Shown: positions 63,066 through 64,000 of the stretch, piece after piece
Numbering within the stretch: position 1 is the first letter of the stretch
Layout of the letters: each line of letters opens with the position of its first letter
Assembly: GCA_023213315.1 (NCBI GenBank)
Contig: JAKCPI010002519.1
Span: 1-64,000, forward strand
Direction of reading: 5' to 3'
Length of the DNA stretch: 64,000 bases
Source of the DNA: Euborellia annulipes
Taxonomy: Eukaryota > Arthropoda > Insecta > Dermaptera > Anisolabididae
Program-made: the position numbers and the translations under genes
Notes under the pieces: generated by a model
Told to the model about the DNA's origin: nothing
What the model saw: only the letters and a program-made list of their open reading frames with translations
Database searches by the model: none

Positions 63066-64000
63066 TAAAAACAACAAGAAATAATAAAATTTTTGAAATT
63101 ATAATACATATTGTGTGAAAAATTCATTTCCGGTTGACGCATTTAATCCAAAAATTGATAGATATATACAATTTTAATGTAAGAACAAATACTAAATTTT
63201 ATCGATCTAGGTTTTTGCGTGTTGAAGATATCGCCTGCTGAGAATGATAGCGACGAAGATCCGAAAATTCAATTTTTGAATTAAGGCTTTCAAGCGTTGT
63301 TAAAACTTCTCTTTTGAGGGTCAAGTGTCAAAAATTCTTCTTTTTTTTACGATGGTAATACTTTTTCTATGTAATGCGAGAAAGTAAAAAATAGAACGAT
63401 ACATTAGTTTTCAGTTATTTTCAATAGATCGGAAATTTTTATTAAATCTATACTGTATCTATATTGAAAGGTGTTAATTAGTGATATGGATATAAATTAG
63501 ATTAAATCTGGAAATTGTATCATAACGTTATCTCTAAATGTTTTGACCTAATTAACTCGGATTTAGTTCGATTCAATTAATAAAATTATTTGAGTTTAAT
63601 TAATTTTTCAAAATAAAAATAAAATTTATTTTCACAATCAAAATTCTATAAAAGTTTTAAACGTAACAACAAAAAAAAAAAAAAATAAAGTTAACTTTGG
63701 CTTTTATCTCGGTAAAGATATACAGTGCGGTAATTTTCTCTAGACTTAAAGGAATGGCTCTAGTTAAGGTATAATGGAAAGCTGTAAAGAAGCCCCATGA
63801 GGAATTTTATTTGTCTTCAGTTTATTTGTGATTGTGTGGTGTGAAAAAGTGGAAAGGACGATTGTCCGAACCCTTGGGTGGGGATTGTTGAGTTATCTTG
63901 TCCTAAAAAAGGGACTTAGTTTAATCGCGAAGCAGCTGTTAAGCTGTGGTCGTCGTCTATTCAAGGAAAAACTGCTAAAATCAAGAATTTTGCTTCTTTT
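63066..64000. other. Intergenic stretch to the window end
   Basis: 63340-63400 has TACTTTTTCTATGTAATGCG and GAGAAAGTA, an R1 left-hairpin remnant. From about 63740 the sequence becomes less AT-rich (GGAAAGGACGATTGTCCGAA, GTGGTCGTCGTC), which could mean an exon or repeat continuing past the edge; no frame is clearly open. Confidence 0.35.

Overview
This is an AT-rich eukaryotic nuclear window with no complete protein-coding gene that I can recognise. Most of it is repeats. The organism is probably an arthropod: there are spliced-looking exons with ordinary GT-AG signals, tRNA-derived SINEs with poly(A) tails and target-site duplications, hAT-, Tc1/mariner-, piggyBac- and Harbinger-type MITEs, and a short run of the arthropod telomere unit CCTAA near 48.27 kb. 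I cannot name the species.

Layout. 1-5446 is a satellite with a ~685-bp unit, itself built from four diverged sub-repeats. 5455-6588 is a pair of inverted arms enclosing a small two-exon ORF. 7325-7456 holds five consecutive perfect or near-perfect hairpins, all closed by the same C-GAA-G triloop. At 10.65-11.12 kb a CpG-rich, GAGA-rich promoter-like block precedes an ATG exon that encodes a convincing signal peptide and ends in a GTATGT donor. This is the best evidence for a real gene, a secreted or membrane protein on the + strand, but I did not find its next exon with confidence. Isolated exon-like segments lie on the minus strand at 36.4 kb and 40.4-42.5 kb.

The main dispersed repeat, called R1 here (~650-700 bp, about 20 copies or fragments on both strands), has an AT-rich hairpin at its left end and a ~43-bp-arm hairpin at its right end. 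Other families are SINE-1 and SINE-2 (different tRNA-like heads, related 3' tails), R2 (hAT type), R4 (TIR element), R5 (unclassified), several MITE families nested in one another and in R1, and many long fold-back elements.

The most interesting signal is in the fold-backs. Their arms carry CTGANGA, one extra base, a small stem-loop whose sequence changes while its pairing is kept, then GAAACGTC. This is the layout of a hammerhead ribozyme core. One copy at 57207-57246 also has an 8-bp helix I. The extra base after CTGANGA recurs in nearly every copy and departs from the textbook core, so these are called hammerhead-like, not proven ribozymes.
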